Source: Noviherbaspirillum autotrophicum
GTDB taxonomy: Bacteria > Pseudomonadota > Gammaproteobacteria > Burkholderiales > Burkholderiaceae_D
Length of the DNA: 64,000 bases
Assembly: GCF_000818395.1 (NCBI RefSeq)
Contig: NZ_JWJG01000028.1
Location: forward strand, 1,676,222 to 1,740,221
Reading direction: 5' to 3'
Translations under genes and position numbers: made by a program
The notes under the pieces: generated by a model
Database searches by the model: none
What the model saw: the letters and a program-made list of their open reading frames with translations, nothing else
Told to the model about the DNA's origin: nothing
Shown: positions 1 through 10,084 of the stretch, one piece after another
Layout: each line of letters starts with the position of its first letter
How positions within the stretch are numbered: position 1 is the first letter of the stretch

Positions 1-213
1 TTACTGATTCAGATCAATCAATTTTCTGCAGAACCTCTCAGAGAATGCAGCCAGAAAAACGACGCACGACATCCCTTTCAGAGAATCAGAGCACAGTCGA
101 AATACAACCTCCTGAGGCAGCGCAAAATGTATTCAAAGATGCAAAACAAATTGTAGTGAATTTACTTAAACATGATGTATAGTTAAACAAATTGAATTTT
201 CCGACCGCCTGCC
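1..213 (+). promoter_or_regulatory. upstream region of pgi with candidate HexR-like operator
   Basis: This AT-rich leader precedes pgi. Positions 152-166 read TGTAGTGAATTTACT, which fits 12 of 15 positions of the TGTARTWWWAYTACA pattern I recall for HexR, a regulator whose relative is encoded 3.3 kb downstream. A small palindrome ACATGATGT lies at 170-178. No strong Shine-Dalgarno precedes the pgi ATG. The operator is an inference from pattern only; its right half is weak. Confidence 0.3.
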
Positions 214-1863
214 ATGCACCCGTCATCGCTGACCACTACACCGGCCTTTCAGGCACTTGCTTCGCATTACCCTGAAGCCAGGGAATGGCATATGCGCACC
301 CTGTTTTCTCAAGACGTGGACCGCTTTGATCGCTTTTCGGTCGAAGCAGCGGGTCTGCTGCTGGATTACTCGAAGAACCGGCTCAATGCGACGACCGTGC
401 AGCTGCTGCTTCAACTGGCGCACGAGCGCGGCGTGGAAGAACGGCGCGACGCCATGTTCGCGGGCGAAAAGATCAATGTCACGGAACATCGTGCCGTCCT
501 GCACACCGCACTGCGCATGCCGCGCAACAGCATTCTGATGGTAGATGGACAGAATGTGATTCAAGAGGTTCATGCGGTGCTCGATCATATCCAGGCCTTC
601 ACCGACCGGGTGCGCTCCGGTGCCTGGACTGGCCATACCGGCAAGCCGATTACCGATATCGTCAACATCGGCATCGGCGGCTCCGATCTCGGTCCGGAAA
701 TGGTCTGCCGCGCATTGCGCTCCTTCATCCATCCGCGCCTGACCATGCACTTCGTCGCCAACGTCGACGGCCATGACCTGGATGCGGTACTGGCAAAGCT
801 CAATCCGGAAACCACGCTGTTCATCGTCGCTTCCAAGACCTTCACCACGCGCGAAACCATGCTCAACGCACAGTCGGCTCGCGAATGGTTCCTTGCCCGC
901 GCCGGCGAAGCGGCATTGCCGAAACATTTTGTCGCCGTATCGACCAACACGAAGGCAGTCAGGGATTTCGGCATCGATCCGGAAAACATGTTTCCGTTCT
1001 GGGACTGGGTCGGCGGGCGTTACTCGGTATGGTCGGCCATCGGGCTGCCCGTGGCACTGGCCATCGGATTCGACGCCTTTGCCGAATTCCTCGGCGGTGG
1101 CCATGCCATGGACCAGCACTTCCGCACCGCGCCGCTGGAACGCAACATGCCCGTGTTGCTGGCGATGACAGGCATCTGGTACCGCAATTTCTTCGGCAGC
1201 ACATCGCTGTCGATCGCCCCTTACCACCAAGACTTAAGCCAGTTTCCCGCCTATCTGCAGCAACTCGAAATGGAAAGCAATGGCAAGTGCGTGACAATCG
1301 ATGGAGTGGCTGTTGATTATTCCACTTGCCCGGTCGTCTGGGGCGATGTCGGCACCAATGGCCAGCATGCCTATTTCCAGCTGCTGCATCAGGGTACGAC
1401 AATGGTGCCGGTCGATTTCATTGCGGCGCTGAAACCGGCGCACGACCTCCCCGGCCACCATACCGTGCTGCTCGCAAATTGCTTTGCTCAGTCGGAAGCA
1501 TTTATGCGCGGCAAAACTGCCGACGAAGTGCGGGCCGAAATGCGTGCGCAGCAGATCGATGAAGCGGAAATCGATGTGTTGATTCCGCACAGAACGTTCC
1601 CCGGCAACCATCCCAGCAATACCATTCTGATGGATACATTAGCACCGGCCACGCTGGGCGCCTTGATTGCGTTGTACGAGCACAAGGTATTCGTGCAAGG
1701 CGTGGTTTGGAGCGTCAACAGCTTCGACCAGTGGGGTGTTGAGCTGGGCAAAGTGTTGGCGAAAACAATTGAGACGGAATTGATCGGCAATGCGCATCCG
1801 AAGGCGCATGACAGCTCGACCAATGCACTCATCGCGCGCGCCAGGGAAGCGCTGGGGCGCTGA
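214..1863 (+). CDS. pgi: glucose-6-phosphate isomerase
   Basis: A cytosolic enzyme interconverting glucose 6-phosphate and fructose 6-phosphate. The 549 residues match the usual full length of bacterial Pgi. The sugar-phosphate loop GIGGSDLGP lies near residues 150-160, a SIS-type segment (VASKTFTT) follows, and the family signature with its catalytic Glu/His/Lys region lies in the second half (QLEMESNGK, and [11 protein letters not shown] near the end). It is first in a same-strand row with zwf, a HexR-like regulator and tal, so it probably belongs to a sugar-phosphate regulon. The start is the ATG at 214; the ribosome site is weak. Confidence 0.96.
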   Translation: MHPSSLTTTPAFQALASHYPEAREWHMRTLFSQDVDRFDRFSVEAAGLLLDYSKNRLNATTVQLLLQLAHERGVEERRDAMFAGEKINVTEHRAVLHTALRMPRNSILMVDGQNVIQEVHAVLDHIQAFTDRVRSGAWTGHTGKPITDIVNIGIGGSDLGPEMVCRALRSFIHPRLTMHFVANVDGHDLDAVLAKLNPETTLFIVASKTFTTRETMLNAQSAREWFLARAGEAALPKHFVAVSTNTKAVRDFGIDPENMFPFWDWVGGRYSVWSAIGLPVALAIGFDAFAEFLGGGHAMDQHFRTAPLERNMPVLLAMTGIWYRNFFGSTSLSIAPYHQDLSQFPAYLQQLEMESNGKCVTIDGVAVDYSTCPVVWGDVGTNGQHAYFQLLHQGTTMVPVDFIAALKPAHDLPGHHTVLLANCFAQSEAFMRGKTADEVRAEMRAQQIDEAEIDVLIPHRTFPGNHPSNTILMDTLAPATLGALIALYEHKVFVQGVVWSVNSFDQWGVELGKVLAKTIETELIGNAHPKAHDSSTNALIARAREALGR

Positions 1864-1990
1864 TATCGAAAGCAGGAAGTAAAGCGACGTGCGCACGGGT
1901 TCGCGCTTTCTTCTCGCCTACGGTAAAAAGTCGCCTAAACTAAAAAGTCATTGATTGCCGACTTCTGTTAACCCAAATCAACCTCACATC

Positions 1991-3469
1991 ATGGCCCTTA
2001 CAGATTTTGACCTGGCCTTATTCGGCGGCAGCGGCGACTTGGCAATGCGCAAGCTGTTGCCCGCCTTGTACAACCGTGAGCGCTGCAGGGATATTCCCTC
2101 CACCGCCCGCATTATCTGTATCGGACGGCACGAATGGAGCCGCGAGGCATTCCTGACTGAAGTCGAGAAAAACGCGAAGCCGCATATCGCGTCCGGCAAT
2201 TTTAGCGAAGCGGCGTGGAATGCATTTTGCGCCCGCATCAATTACGTCGCGCTCGATGCAATGAACCCCGCGTCTTACCAGGCACTGGTCGATGCCATGC
2301 GTCAGGAAACGACCGGCATCAATCGCGTGTTCTACCTGGCCACGCCGCCCAGCCTGTTCGCCACGGTGTGCCACAACCTCGCCGCCTGCGGGCTGGCCAC
2401 GCCGAATTCGCGCGTCGTTCTCGAAAAACCGCTGGGGCGCGATCTTGCCAGCGCCAAACAGATCAATGAAGAGGTTGGCCGCGTCTTTGCCGAATCGCAG
2501 ATCTTCCGCATCGACCATTATCTTGGCAAGGAAACGGTACAGAACCTGCTCGCCCTGCGTTTCGGCAATGTGCTGTTCGAACCCCTGTGGCGGCGCGAAT
2601 GGATCTCCGATGTCCAGATCACCATTGCGGAAGAACTCGGCGTCGGCAACCGTCTCGACTATTACGACACCGCCGGCGCCTTGCGCGACATGCTGCAGAA
2701 CCACCTGTTGCAACTGTTGTGCATCGTCGCGATGGAGCCGCCGGTGGCCGCCACGCCGGACGCCGTGCGTGATGAAAAACTGAAAGTGCTGCGCTCGCTC
2801 AAGCGCTTCACGCCGCACATGCTGGTGCAGAACGTGGTGCGCGGCCAATACCGGTCCGGCTATGTCGACGGCGTCGCCGTGCCCGGCTACCGCAAGGAAC
2901 CGGGCGCCAATCCGGGGTCGCGCACCGAGACGTTCGTCGCGGTCAAGGCCGAGATCGAAACCTGGCGCTGGGCCGGCGTCCCCTTCTATCTGCGCACCGG
3001 CAAGCGCATGGCCGACCAGCTGGCGGAGATCGTGGTGCGTTTCAAGTCGATCCCGCATTCGATCTTTGCGCAGCCCAACAGCAGCTTCCAGCCCAATTCC
3101 CTGATCATCCGCCTGCAGCCCGACGAAGGACTGCAGCTGAACCTGATGGCAAAGACTCCAGGCGACGGCATGCGCCTGCGTCCGGTCGAGCTGGAACTGG
3201 ATTTCCGCGAAACCTTCAAGCAGCCGCGCATGGAAGCCTACGAGCGCCTGCTGCTGGATGTATTGCGCGGCCAGCTCACCCTGTTCATGCGCAGCGACGA
3301 ACTGGAGGCCGCATGGGAGTGGGTCGAGCCCATCCTCAATTACTGGGAACAGGAAGGCATCGAGCCGATGCCCTATACCTCCGGTACCTGGGGACCGGCG
3401 GCGGCCAGTGCCTTGATCGGGCGCGACGGCTTGCAATGGCGCGAAGAATCGCTGCCGGAAGAATTATAA
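1991..3469 (+). CDS. zwf: glucose-6-phosphate 1-dehydrogenase
   Basis: It oxidises glucose 6-phosphate to 6-phosphogluconolactone with NAD(P)+, the entry to the pentose-phosphate and Entner-Doudoroff routes. The N-terminal nucleotide loop FGGSGDLAMRKL and the active-site motif RIDHYLGKE are both visible. I chose the ATG at 1991 (492 residues); a TTG at 1955 would add 12 residues that do not look like family sequence. The gene lies between pgi and the HexR-like regulator. A 6-phosphogluconolactonase gene (pgl), often next to zwf, is not in this row. Confidence 0.95.
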   Translation: MALTDFDLALFGGSGDLAMRKLLPALYNRERCRDIPSTARIICIGRHEWSREAFLTEVEKNAKPHIASGNFSEAAWNAFCARINYVALDAMNPASYQALVDAMRQETTGINRVFYLATPPSLFATVCHNLAACGLATPNSRVVLEKPLGRDLASAKQINEEVGRVFAESQIFRIDHYLGKETVQNLLALRFGNVLFEPLWRREWISDVQITIAEELGVGNRLDYYDTAGALRDMLQNHLLQLLCIVAMEPPVAATPDAVRDEKLKVLRSLKRFTPHMLVQNVVRGQYRSGYVDGVAVPGYRKEPGANPGSRTETFVAVKAEIETWRWAGVPFYLRTGKRMADQLAEIVVRFKSIPHSIFAQPNSSFQPNSLIIRLQPDEGLQLNLMAKTPGDGMRLRPVELELDFRETFKQPRMEAYERLLLDVLRGQLTLFMRSDELEAAWEWVEPILNYWEQEGIEPMPYTSGTWGPAAASALIGRDGLQWREESLPEEL

Positions 3470-3484
3470 AAAAACAGGCTCTCA

Positions 3485-4354
3485 ATGCTGCTTGACTCGA
3501 TCCGTACCCAGCTCGACAGCCTCTCCAAGTCGGAGAAAAAAGTTGCCATGGTTGTCCTGAAAAACCCCGATCTCGCGGTGTCCGGCAACATCACCGCATT
3601 GGCCAAGAATGCCCAAGTGTCGGAACCGACCGTCGTGCGCTTTTGCCGCGCGCTCGGCTGCGACGGCTGGCATGAATTCAAGCTCAAGCTGGCGCAGGGC
3701 CTGGCGCTGGCCTTGCCGCCAGCCGACGAATCGATGTTGCAGGGCGACCTTGCATCGGACCTGGTCAACAAGATCTGCAGCCGCTCCATCAATACCCTGC
3801 TCGACCTGCGCAACAGCCTCAAGCCGGCTGCCATCGAGCACGCCCTGGAGCTGCTGGCGCGCGCCAACAAGATCGAGTTTTACGGACAGGGATCGTCGGG
3901 CATTGTCGCCGCCGACGCGCAGCACAAGTTCTTCCGCTCCGGCGTGCCCACGGTGGCCTATGCCGACCCGCACATTCACAGCATCTCGGCTTCGCTGCTG
4001 CAGAAAGGCGACGTGGTGGTCGCGATTTCGCAGCGCGGCAACAGCACGGCGCTGCTACGCAGCGTGCAGCTGGCAAGAAAAGCCGGCGCCGACGTGGTGG
4101 CGCTCACGCCCAGCGGCACCCCGCTGGCCGATCTCGCAACGGTGCTGGTGCCGATTGACCTGAGTTTCAATATCGATCCGTATACGCCGATCTCGGCGCG
4201 CCTGGCGCACCTGGTCGTGATCGACATCCTCGCCGTCGGGCTGGCGCTCAAGCGCGGGCCGGAATTCCGCAAGAAGATGCAAAACGCGCAAAAGGCGCTA
4301 CAAAAATACGACTTGCAGTTCGACGCCTACTATCGCCATGCGCCCAAGACGTAA
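3485..4354 (+). CDS. hexR: RpiR/HexR-family transcriptional regulator
   Basis: A 289-residue regulator with an RpiR-type helix-turn-helix in residues 1-75 (ALAKNAQVSEPTVVRFCRALG) followed by a SIS sugar-phosphate binding domain around residues 120-260 (FYGQGSSGIVAADAQHKF; VAISQRGNSTALL). Family members such as HexR sense 2-keto-3-deoxy-6-phosphogluconate and repress zwf, pgi and Entner-Doudoroff genes. It starts 15 bases after zwf and is probably co-transcribed with it. The HexR name rests on context plus similarity; another RpiR ligand cannot be excluded. Confidence 0.85.
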   Translation: MLLDSIRTQLDSLSKSEKKVAMVVLKNPDLAVSGNITALAKNAQVSEPTVVRFCRALGCDGWHEFKLKLAQGLALALPPADESMLQGDLASDLVNKICSRSINTLLDLRNSLKPAAIEHALELLARANKIEFYGQGSSGIVAADAQHKFFRSGVPTVAYADPHIHSISASLLQKGDVVVAISQRGNSTALLRSVQLARKAGADVVALTPSGTPLADLATVLVPIDLSFNIDPYTPISARLAHLVVIDILAVGLALKRGPEFRKKMQNAQKALQKYDLQFDAYYRHAPKT

Positions 4355-4397
4355 CCGAACACGCACTGATGCATATCTAACAAGCAAGAATTAAGCG

Positions 4398-4425
4398 TTG
4401 TTGCGAGCGCCAATCTGGGTATCAT
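4398..4425 (+). promoter_or_regulatory. candidate sigma-70 promoter of tal
   Basis: A TTGTTG hexamer at 4398 and TATCAT at 4420 are separated by 16 bases, about 40 bases before the tal ATG. The gap between the regulator gene and tal (113 bases) makes a separate promoter reasonable. Identified by eye only. Confidence 0.35.
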
Positions 4426-4467
4426 TTACGTTTTTCCTCTTTTCTGCTCCACTCGCAGCCAGATTCC

Positions 4468-5403
4468 ATGAACCAGCTCGAACAACTGAAACAGTACACC
4501 ACCATCGTCGCCGACACCGGCGACTTCCAGGCCATGAAGGCCTTCGCGCCGCGCGACGCAACCACCAATCCATCGCTGATTCTCAAAGCCGTGCAAAAGG
4601 ACGAATACAAGCCGCTGCTCGAAAAGGCGGTGCGCGACCACGGCAGCAAATCGATCGCCGAGATCACGGACCATCTGCTGGTCGCCTTTGGCCTGGAAAT
4701 CCTGAAGATCATTCCGGGGCGCGTCTCGACCGAAACCGACGCGCGCCTGTCGTTCGACACGCAAGCCACCATCGACAAGGGACGCTCCCTGATCGCGCTG
4801 TACGAAGCGGCAGGCATTTCTCGCCAGCGCGTGCTGATCAAGATTGCTTCGACCTGGGAAGGCATCCGCGCCGCACAGGTGCTCGAGAAGGAAGGCATCC
4901 GCTGCAACATGACGCTGCTGTTCGCGCTGCCGCAGGCAATTGCCTGCGCCGACGCTGGCGTGCAATTGATCTCCCCGTTCGTCGGCCGCATCTACGACTG
5001 GTACAAGAAATCGACGGGTCAGGAATACAGTGGCGCGGACGATCCGGGCGTGCAGTCGGTCAAGCGCATCTACGACTACTACCGCAAGTTCGGCTACAAG
5101 ACCGAAGTAATGGGCGCGAGCTTTCGCAACACCTCACAGATCACCGAACTGGCCGGCTGCGATTTGCTGACGATCAGCCCCGAACTGCTGCAGAAACTGT
5201 CGGAAAGCGACGCCCCGGTGGCCCGCAAGCTGAGCCCGGAGCAAGCACAGGGCGCGGGCCTGCAAAAGCTGGACCTGGATGAAAAATCGTTCCGCTTCAT
5301 GCTCAATGAAGACGCGATGGGAACGGAGAAGCTGGCCGAAGGCATCCGTCTGTTCTGCGCCGATGCGGTGAAGCTGGAAAAGATGATCGCCGCCTTGCGC
5401 TGA
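4468..5403 (+). CDS. tal: transaldolase
   Basis: It transfers a dihydroxyacetone unit between sedoheptulose 7-phosphate and glyceraldehyde 3-phosphate in the non-oxidative pentose-phosphate pathway. The 311-residue length is that of TalB-type enzymes. The N-terminal motif DATTNPSLI and the Schiff-base lysine region [12 protein letters not shown] are present. It ends a four-gene row of hexose-phosphate metabolism and has a possible promoter of its own. Confidence 0.95.
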   Translation: MNQLEQLKQYTTIVADTGDFQAMKAFAPRDATTNPSLILKAVQKDEYKPLLEKAVRDHGSKSIAEITDHLLVAFGLEILKIIPGRVSTETDARLSFDTQATIDKGRSLIALYEAAGISRQRVLIKIASTWEGIRAAQVLEKEGIRCNMTLLFALPQAIACADAGVQLISPFVGRIYDWYKKSTGQEYSGADDPGVQSVKRIYDYYRKFGYKTEVMGASFRNTSQITELAGCDLLTISPELLQKLSESDAPVARKLSPEQAQGAGLQKLDLDEKSFRFMLNEDAMGTEKLAEGIRLFCADAVKLEKMIAALR

Positions 5404-5773
5404 TCGCTTGCCCGTCACTCGTTCCGTTCGGGGACGTCCGACCGCTTCCACATCGCTTGATATGCGACTTCAAAGCCGTCGAATCGGGGACGATCTCGAA
5501 CGGAATGTGATTGGCAGTCGCCGCCCCATGCGGCGATGAGCGCATTGGGCTGTCCCGCCTGAACATCAGCCTGACGCGCGAGCGTGAGCGTGAGATCGGA
5601 CAGGTGCCGGTTTGGACTTGACTGTCGCCTTTTTCCCGGAGATCGATTGCCGGACTGTCTTGCACACCGCACGGCAAAAAGATTCTAAGCGCGCACGATC
5701 ACCGCTCAGATCCGGCATGGCGTGCTGACACTGCGCGAGGTTTTACGGAGCGGCTGATCGCCCCGGCGACAGG
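5404..5773. other. 370-base stretch without a supportable gene
   Basis: Between the convergent tal and the CaiB-side small gene. Minus-strand open frames of 85 codons (5415-5672) and 124 codons (5303-5677) overlap each other in different frames, lack a good ribosome site, and match no family I recognise. They may be remnants of a decayed gene or chance frames. No terminator with a clean T tract was seen. Confidence 0.4.
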
Positions 5774-5860
5774 CTAACCAAACACGCGTCCGAGCGTGAA
5801 ATAGCCGAGTAGGAACAGCGCCAGCGCAATCGCGAACTGCTTCCAGAAATTCCTGTTCAT
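5774..5860 (-). CDS. 28-residue single-pass membrane peptide
   Basis: The frame starts MNRNFWKQFAIALALFLLGY and ends in GRVFG: a short charged N-terminus, one hydrophobic helix of about 15 residues, and a short tail. Its ribosome site AGGAG overlaps the TAG stop of the CoA-transferase gene, and its ATG begins 9 bases after that stop, so translation is probably coupled. The hydrophobic pattern and well-placed ribosome site argue for a real gene. Function unknown. Confidence 0.6.
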   Translation of the reverse strand: MNRNFWKQFAIALALFLLGYFTLGRVFG

Positions 5861-5869
5861 GCGTGGCTC

Positions 5870-7114
5870 CTAAATGACGCGCTCATTCTTCAGCTGCGCA
5901 ATGCGTGCATCGTCGAAGCCAAGCGCGCGCAGCACTTCATCGTTGTGCTCGCCCAGTGCCGGGCCGAGCCATCTGGTTTCGCCGGGCGTCTCGGATAACT
6001 TGGGCGTGATCGCCGGGAGCTTGAGCGGCGTGCCATCACTGAATGCGTGCTGTTCGAACATGCGCCGCGCCAGGAACTGCGGATCGCTCATCATGTCGCG
6101 CACCGAATAGATCTTGCCGACCGGGACATCGGCCGCCTTCAGGATCGCCAGCGCCTCGTCGATCTCCTTCGACTCGCACCATGCCTGGATCGCGCCGTCG
6201 ATTTCCTCCGTACGCGGCACGCGCCCGTCGTTGCGCGCCAGTTGCGGATCGTTCGCCATGTCGTCGCGCCCGATCGCCGTCATCAGGCGCTTGAAGATCG
6301 CGTCGCCGTTGCCGGCAATGACGATATTCTCGCCGTCCGCCGTGGTATAGGTATTGGACGGCACGATGCCAGGCAAGGCGCCGCCGGTGCGGGTACGCAC
6401 CACGCCGGCATAGTCGTATTCGGGCACCATCGACTCCATCATGTTGAACACGGCTTCGTACAGCGCCACGTCCACCATCTGGCCCTGGCCCGCCACGCAT
6501 TCATCGCCCGTCTTACCATTCCAGCGCCCGCCCGTCACGTCGCGGTGGCGCAGCGCCATCATGGCGCCGATCACGCCGTGCAATGCGGCGAGCGAGTCGC
6601 CGATGGAAATGCCGATGCGCACCGGGGGCCGGTCCGGATGGCCGGAGACGTAGCGCATGCCGCCCATCGACTCGCCGATCGCGCCGAAGCCCGGCAAATC
6701 CTTCATCGGCCCAGTCTGGCCGTAGCCCGACAGGCGCACCATGATCGTCGCGGGATTGATTTTCTTGAGGTCTTCATAGCCGACCCCCCATTTTTCCAGC
6801 ACGCCGGGGCGGTAGTTTTCGATGATGATATCCGCGTCCAGCGCCAGGCGCTTGGCGATGTCCTGCCCGCGCGGGTCTTTCATGTTCAGCGTGACGCTCT
6901 TCTTGTTGCGTGACTGCACCGACCACCACAGCGAAGTGCCATCCTTGAGCACGCGCCACTGGCGAATCGGGTCGCCGCCGTCGGGTGCCTCGATCTTGAT
7001 CACGTCCGCGCCGAATTCGGCGAGCATGCGCGAACAAAACGGGCCCGCGATCAGCGTACCCAGTTCCAGGACCTTGATGCCGGCCAGCGGGCCGGAAGAT
7101 TTTTTTTCTGTCAT
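5870..7114 (-). CDS. CaiB/BaiF family CoA-transferase
   Basis: A 414-residue class III CoA-transferase that would move CoA between carboxylic acids in the cytosol. The N-terminus [17 protein letters not shown] and the motif [15 protein letters not shown] are typical, and the aspartate in [15 protein letters not shown] fits the catalytic Asp that forms the acyl-anhydride intermediate. The substrate cannot be read from sequence; formyl/oxalate, succinyl and carnitine enzymes share this fold. Its ATG overlaps the recR stop (ATGA), so it is read with recR, an unusual partnership, and a 28-residue membrane peptide follows it. Confidence 0.88.
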   Translation of the reverse strand: MTEKKSSGPLAGIKVLELGTLIAGPFCSRMLAEFGADVIKIEAPDGGDPIRQWRVLKDGTSLWWSVQSRNKKSVTLNMKDPRGQDIAKRLALDADIIIENYRPGVLEKWGVGYEDLKKINPATIMVRLSGYGQTGPMKDLPGFGAIGESMGGMRYVSGHPDRPPVRIGISIGDSLAALHGVIGAMMALRHRDVTGGRWNGKTGDECVAGQGQMVDVALYEAVFNMMESMVPEYDYAGVVRTRTGGALPGIVPSNTYTTADGENIVIAGNGDAIFKRLMTAIGRDDMANDPQLARNDGRVPRTEEIDGAIQAWCESKEIDEALAILKAADVPVGKIYSVRDMMSDPQFLARRMFEQHAFSDGTPLKLPAITPKLSETPGETRWLGPALGEHNDEVLRALGFDDARIAQLKNERVI

Positions 7115-7707
7115 GTTGATCGCCGGTCGAGCATGGCGCGCGCGATGGTGCCCGCGTCAACATATTCAAGTTCGCCGCCGACCGGCACCCCGCGCGCCAG
7201 CCGGCTCACCTTCAGGCCGCGCGCCTTGAGCGTCTCGCTGATGTAATGCGCCGTCGCCTCCCCTTCGTTGGTGAAGTTCGTCGCCAGCACCACTTCCTCG
7301 ACCTCACCGTCGGTGGCGCGCGCAATAAGCTTTTCGAGATGGATGTCTTTCGGGCCGATGCCGTCCAATGGCGACAGGCGCCCCATCAGCACGAAATACA
7401 GCCCCTTGTAGGTCAAGGTCTGCTCGATCATCAGCTGGTCGGCCGGCGTCTCCACCACGCACAACAGGCTTGCATCGCGTGCGCTGTCGAGGCAGGTTTC
7501 GCAGACTTCGCTTTCAGTGAACGTGTTGCACTTGGCGCAGTGATGGATTTTCTCGACCGCCTGCGTGAGCGCGCGGCCAAGCATGGCCGCGCCGTCACGG
7601 TCGTGCTGCATCAGGTGATAGGCGATGCGCTGCGCGGACTTGGGGCCGACGCCAGGCAGGCGGCGCAATGCTTCGGCGAGGAATTCGAGGCTGGAGGGAG
7701 ATTTCAC
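7111..7707 (-). CDS. recR: recombination mediator RecR
   Basis: It acts with RecF/RecO to load RecA at single-stranded gaps. The 198 residues match the family. A helix-hairpin-helix lies at the start ([19 protein letters not shown]), then a zinc finger ([16 protein letters not shown]) and a Toprim domain ([15 protein letters not shown]). It follows dnaX and ybaB on the same strand, the common bacterial order, and overlaps the next gene by four bases. Confidence 0.96.
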   Translation of the reverse strand: MKSPSSLEFLAEALRRLPGVGPKSAQRIAYHLMQHDRDGAAMLGRALTQAVEKIHHCAKCNTFTESEVCETCLDSARDASLLCVVETPADQLMIEQTLTYKGLYFVLMGRLSPLDGIGPKDIHLEKLIARATDGEVEEVVLATNFTNEGEATAHYISETLKARGLKVSRLARGVPVGGELEYVDAGTIARAMLDRRST

Positions 7708-7763
7708 TGATCGGTGTCGTGGCTATGACAGGCCGGCGCAAACGTCGGCCCGGTCCGGGAACA

Positions 7764-8090
7764 TCAGAACGGCATCTTGAAGCCGGGCGGCAGCGGCATG
7801 CCGGCGGTCAGGCCAGCCATTTTTTCCTGCGAGGTCGCTTCTGCCTTGCGTACCGCATCGTTGAAGGCAGCGGCCACCAGGTCTTCCAGCATGTCCTTGT
7901 CGTCACCCAGCAGGGAAGGGTCGATCGATACGCGCTTGACGTCGTTCTTGCAGGTCATCACGACCTTCACCATGCCGGCGCCAGACTGGCCTTCGACCTC
8001 GATCGAGGCGAGCTGCTCCTGCATTTTCTTCATGTTGTCCTGCATCGCCTGGGCTTGCTTCATCAATCCTGCCAGTTGGCCCTTCATCAT
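7764..8090 (-). CDS. ybaB: YbaB/EbfC nucleoid-associated protein
   Basis: A small DNA-binding protein of 108 residues. The N-terminus [20 protein letters not shown] is the family start, the central part ([26 protein letters not shown]) forms the beta sheet, and the C-terminus ends [16 protein letters not shown], typical of YbaB. It lies between dnaX and recR, the normal position. Confidence 0.95.
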   Translation of the reverse strand: MMKGQLAGLMKQAQAMQDNMKKMQEQLASIEVEGQSGAGMVKVVMTCKNDVKRVSIDPSLLGDDKDMLEDLVAAAFNDAVRKAEATSQEKMAGLTAGMPLPPGFKMPF

Positions 8091-8134
8091 GGTCGTACTC
8101 CTGTTCGTTAGTGAATTCGTTGGGAATGTGTTGA

Positions 8135-10030
8135 TTAAGCGGGTCTGATCGATCCCGGCACGATGGTTGCGCCGAATTCGCGCATCAATGCCTGCACGAA
8201 TGGGTCGCGTTGCAGGTTTTCTTCCGCCTGGCGCTGCCGCGCTTCGCGCTCGGCCACGGCCTGCGCATTGGCGGTATGCTCGACGGCGCCGATTTCAGTC
8301 TCTACCCGGATCGGTTTGCCGAAATGTTCGGTTAACGCTGCCGTCAGCTTCTCGACGGAGCCGGCCGAACGCAAGGTTTCCAGCGGAATCCGCAACAGGA
8401 ACTGCGCGCCTTCGCCCTGCACATCGCAGCGCAGCAGTTCGCTTTGCTGCGCCAGCTGCTGCACCACGCCGCGCAACGGCAGCGATGCGGCCAGCACCGG
8501 CCAGTTGCCGTCCCAGTTCAGCGCGGGAACCGGCGTTGGGTCGGGCGCCCTCACCCTTGCCGCGAGTGGCGCCGCTTCCGCCGGCTTTTCGACAACAACG
8601 GCCGTGTCCACCTCGTTCAGTGCGACCGAGCCTGCGGGCGCATCAGTTTTTTTTTGAGCCGCCGCACCTGTCGCTTCGGGCATGGCCTGTTCTCTTGCCT
8701 GCGGCTTTTCCTCTTCCCATGGCGGAGGCGCGCTCGGCGCCTTGGGCGCGATACTCGCTGCCGGCGGCATCTTGCCGCCATTTCTGGCGGCTTCCAGTGC
8801 CGCGCGCGCCGGGCTCATCGCACCGGCCGATCGCGCCACCGGCGCGCTTGCCGTTGCCACTTGGGGAGCGGCGCTCAGCCTCGCGACTGCCGGCGCGGGA
8901 GCGGCCGACGCAGGCACCGCCGCCGGCTTCGCATCCGCCGCACCGATACCCGGCCTGAAGGCCAGCATGCGCAGCAAGGTCATCGAGAATCCGGCATATT
9001 CGTCCGGCGCCAGGCTCAGTTCATTACGCCCATGCACCGCAATCTGGTAAAACAGCTGCACTTCCTCGGCATCGAAACTCCCCGCCAGGCGCAGGATATC
9101 CGCGCGCTCGGGCACGTCATCAGGCACTGCGGCAGGCACGGTTTGCGCCAGCGCGATTCGGTGCAGCAAGGTCCCGAGGTCCTGCAAGGCGGCGTTGTAC
9201 GACAGGCTGCGCGTGGCCATTTCATCGGCCACCGCCAGCAATCCGGTGCCATCCTTTGCCGCCAGCGCATCGAGGATGCGGATCAGGTAGGACTGGTCGA
9301 GCGCCCCCAGCATGCCCTGCACTGCTTCGAGCGTGACCTTGCCGGCGGCATACGCGATGGCTTGGTCGGTCAGCGACAGCGCATCGCGCATCGAACCATG
9401 CGCACCCTGTGCCAGCAGGCGCAGCGCCGGCGCATCGAATTCGATGCCTTCCTGGCCGAGAATATTTTCGAGGTGCCCGACGATATGACCGGGCGGCATC
9501 TGCTTCAGGTTGAACTGCAGGCAGCGCGACAACACGGTAACCGGAATCTTTTGCGGGTCGGTGGTCGCGAGGATGAACTTCACATGCTCGGGCGGCTCCT
9601 CCAGCGTCTTGAGCATCGCATTGAACGCATGGTTGGTCAGCATGTGGACTTCGTCGATCATGTAGACCTTGAAACGGGCGTTCGACGGCGCGTAGATCGC
9701 CTGTTCCAGCAATTGCGCCATTTCATCGACACCGCGGTTCGACGCCGCATCCATTTCGATGTAATCGACGAAGCGCCCGGCATCGATCGCGGTACAGGCT
9801 TCGCACGTGCCGCACGGCGTGGCGGTGATTCCTGCTTCGCAATTGAGCGATTTCGACAAAATGCGCGACAGCGTGGTCTTGCCGACGCCACGGGTGCCGG
9901 TAAACAGGTAGGCATGATGCAGTCGCTTTTGCTCCAGCGCATGCGTCAGTGCCCGCACGACGTGCTCTTGCCCGACAAGTGTGTCGAAACTCTTGGGGCG
10001 GTATTTACGGGCCAGGACTTGGTAAGACAT
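8135..10030 (-). CDS. dnaX: DNA polymerase III subunit tau (and probable gamma)
   Basis: The clamp-loader ATPase of the replicase, 631 residues. Walker A GTRGVGKT is at residues 45-52, a zinc-binding cysteine cluster follows (about 64-79), then the Walker B region MIDEVHML. Residues ~365-500 are a low-complexity Ala/Pro linker and the rest is the tau C-terminal region. The linker contains nine consecutive A residues (plus-strand T run 8647-8655) encoding Q459-K460-K461; a -1 shift reads AAC TGA and stops at once, giving a 462-residue gamma-like product. ybaB and recR follow. Confidence 0.95.
   Translation of the reverse strand: MSYQVLARKYRPKSFDTLVGQEHVVRALTHALEQKRLHHAYLFTGTRGVGKTTLSRILSKSLNCEAGITATPCGTCEACTAIDAGRFVDYIEMDAASNRGVDEMAQLLEQAIYAPSNARFKVYMIDEVHMLTNHAFNAMLKTLEEPPEHVKFILATTDPQKIPVTVLSRCLQFNLKQMPPGHIVGHLENILGQEGIEFDAPALRLLAQGAHGSMRDALSLTDQAIAYAAGKVTLEAVQGMLGALDQSYLIRILDALAAKDGTGLLAVADEMATRSLSYNAALQDLGTLLHRIALAQTVPAAVPDDVPERADILRLAGSFDAEEVQLFYQIAVHGRNELSLAPDEYAGFSMTLLRMLAFRPGIGAADAKPAAVPASAAPAPAVARLSAAPQVATASAPVARSAGAMSPARAALEAARNGGKMPPAASIAPKAPSAPPPWEEEKPQAREQAMPEATGAAAQKKTDAPAGSVALNEVDTAVVVEKPAEAAPLAARVRAPDPTPVPALNWDGNWPVLAASLPLRGVVQQLAQQSELLRCDVQGEGAQFLLRIPLETLRSAGSVEKLTAALTEHFGKPIRVETEIGAVEHTANAQAVAEREARQRQAEENLQRDPFVQALMREFGATIVPGSIRPA
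8647..8655 (-). promoter_or_regulatory. A9 slippery tract in dnaX (candidate programmed frameshift or transcript slippage)
   Basis: The coding strand reads C followed by nine A and then CTGATG. In frame this is CAA AAA AAA ACT. Slipping back by one base, or adding one A to the transcript, gives AAC TGA. E. coli makes gamma by -1 ribosomal slippage and Thermus by slippage on a run of A in dnaX. The match of position (after domain III) and of the immediate stop supports a real site; use is not proven. Confidence 0.55.
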
Positions 10031-10084
10031 AAAGGCGCAAGAGGTTATTTATAAGACGCATTTTACCTGACAGCCCGGCCTAAC

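Noticed and set aside
2018-3436. 472-codon minus-strand frame opposite zwf
   Set aside because: An antisense shadow of a clearly identified zwf; no family resemblance.
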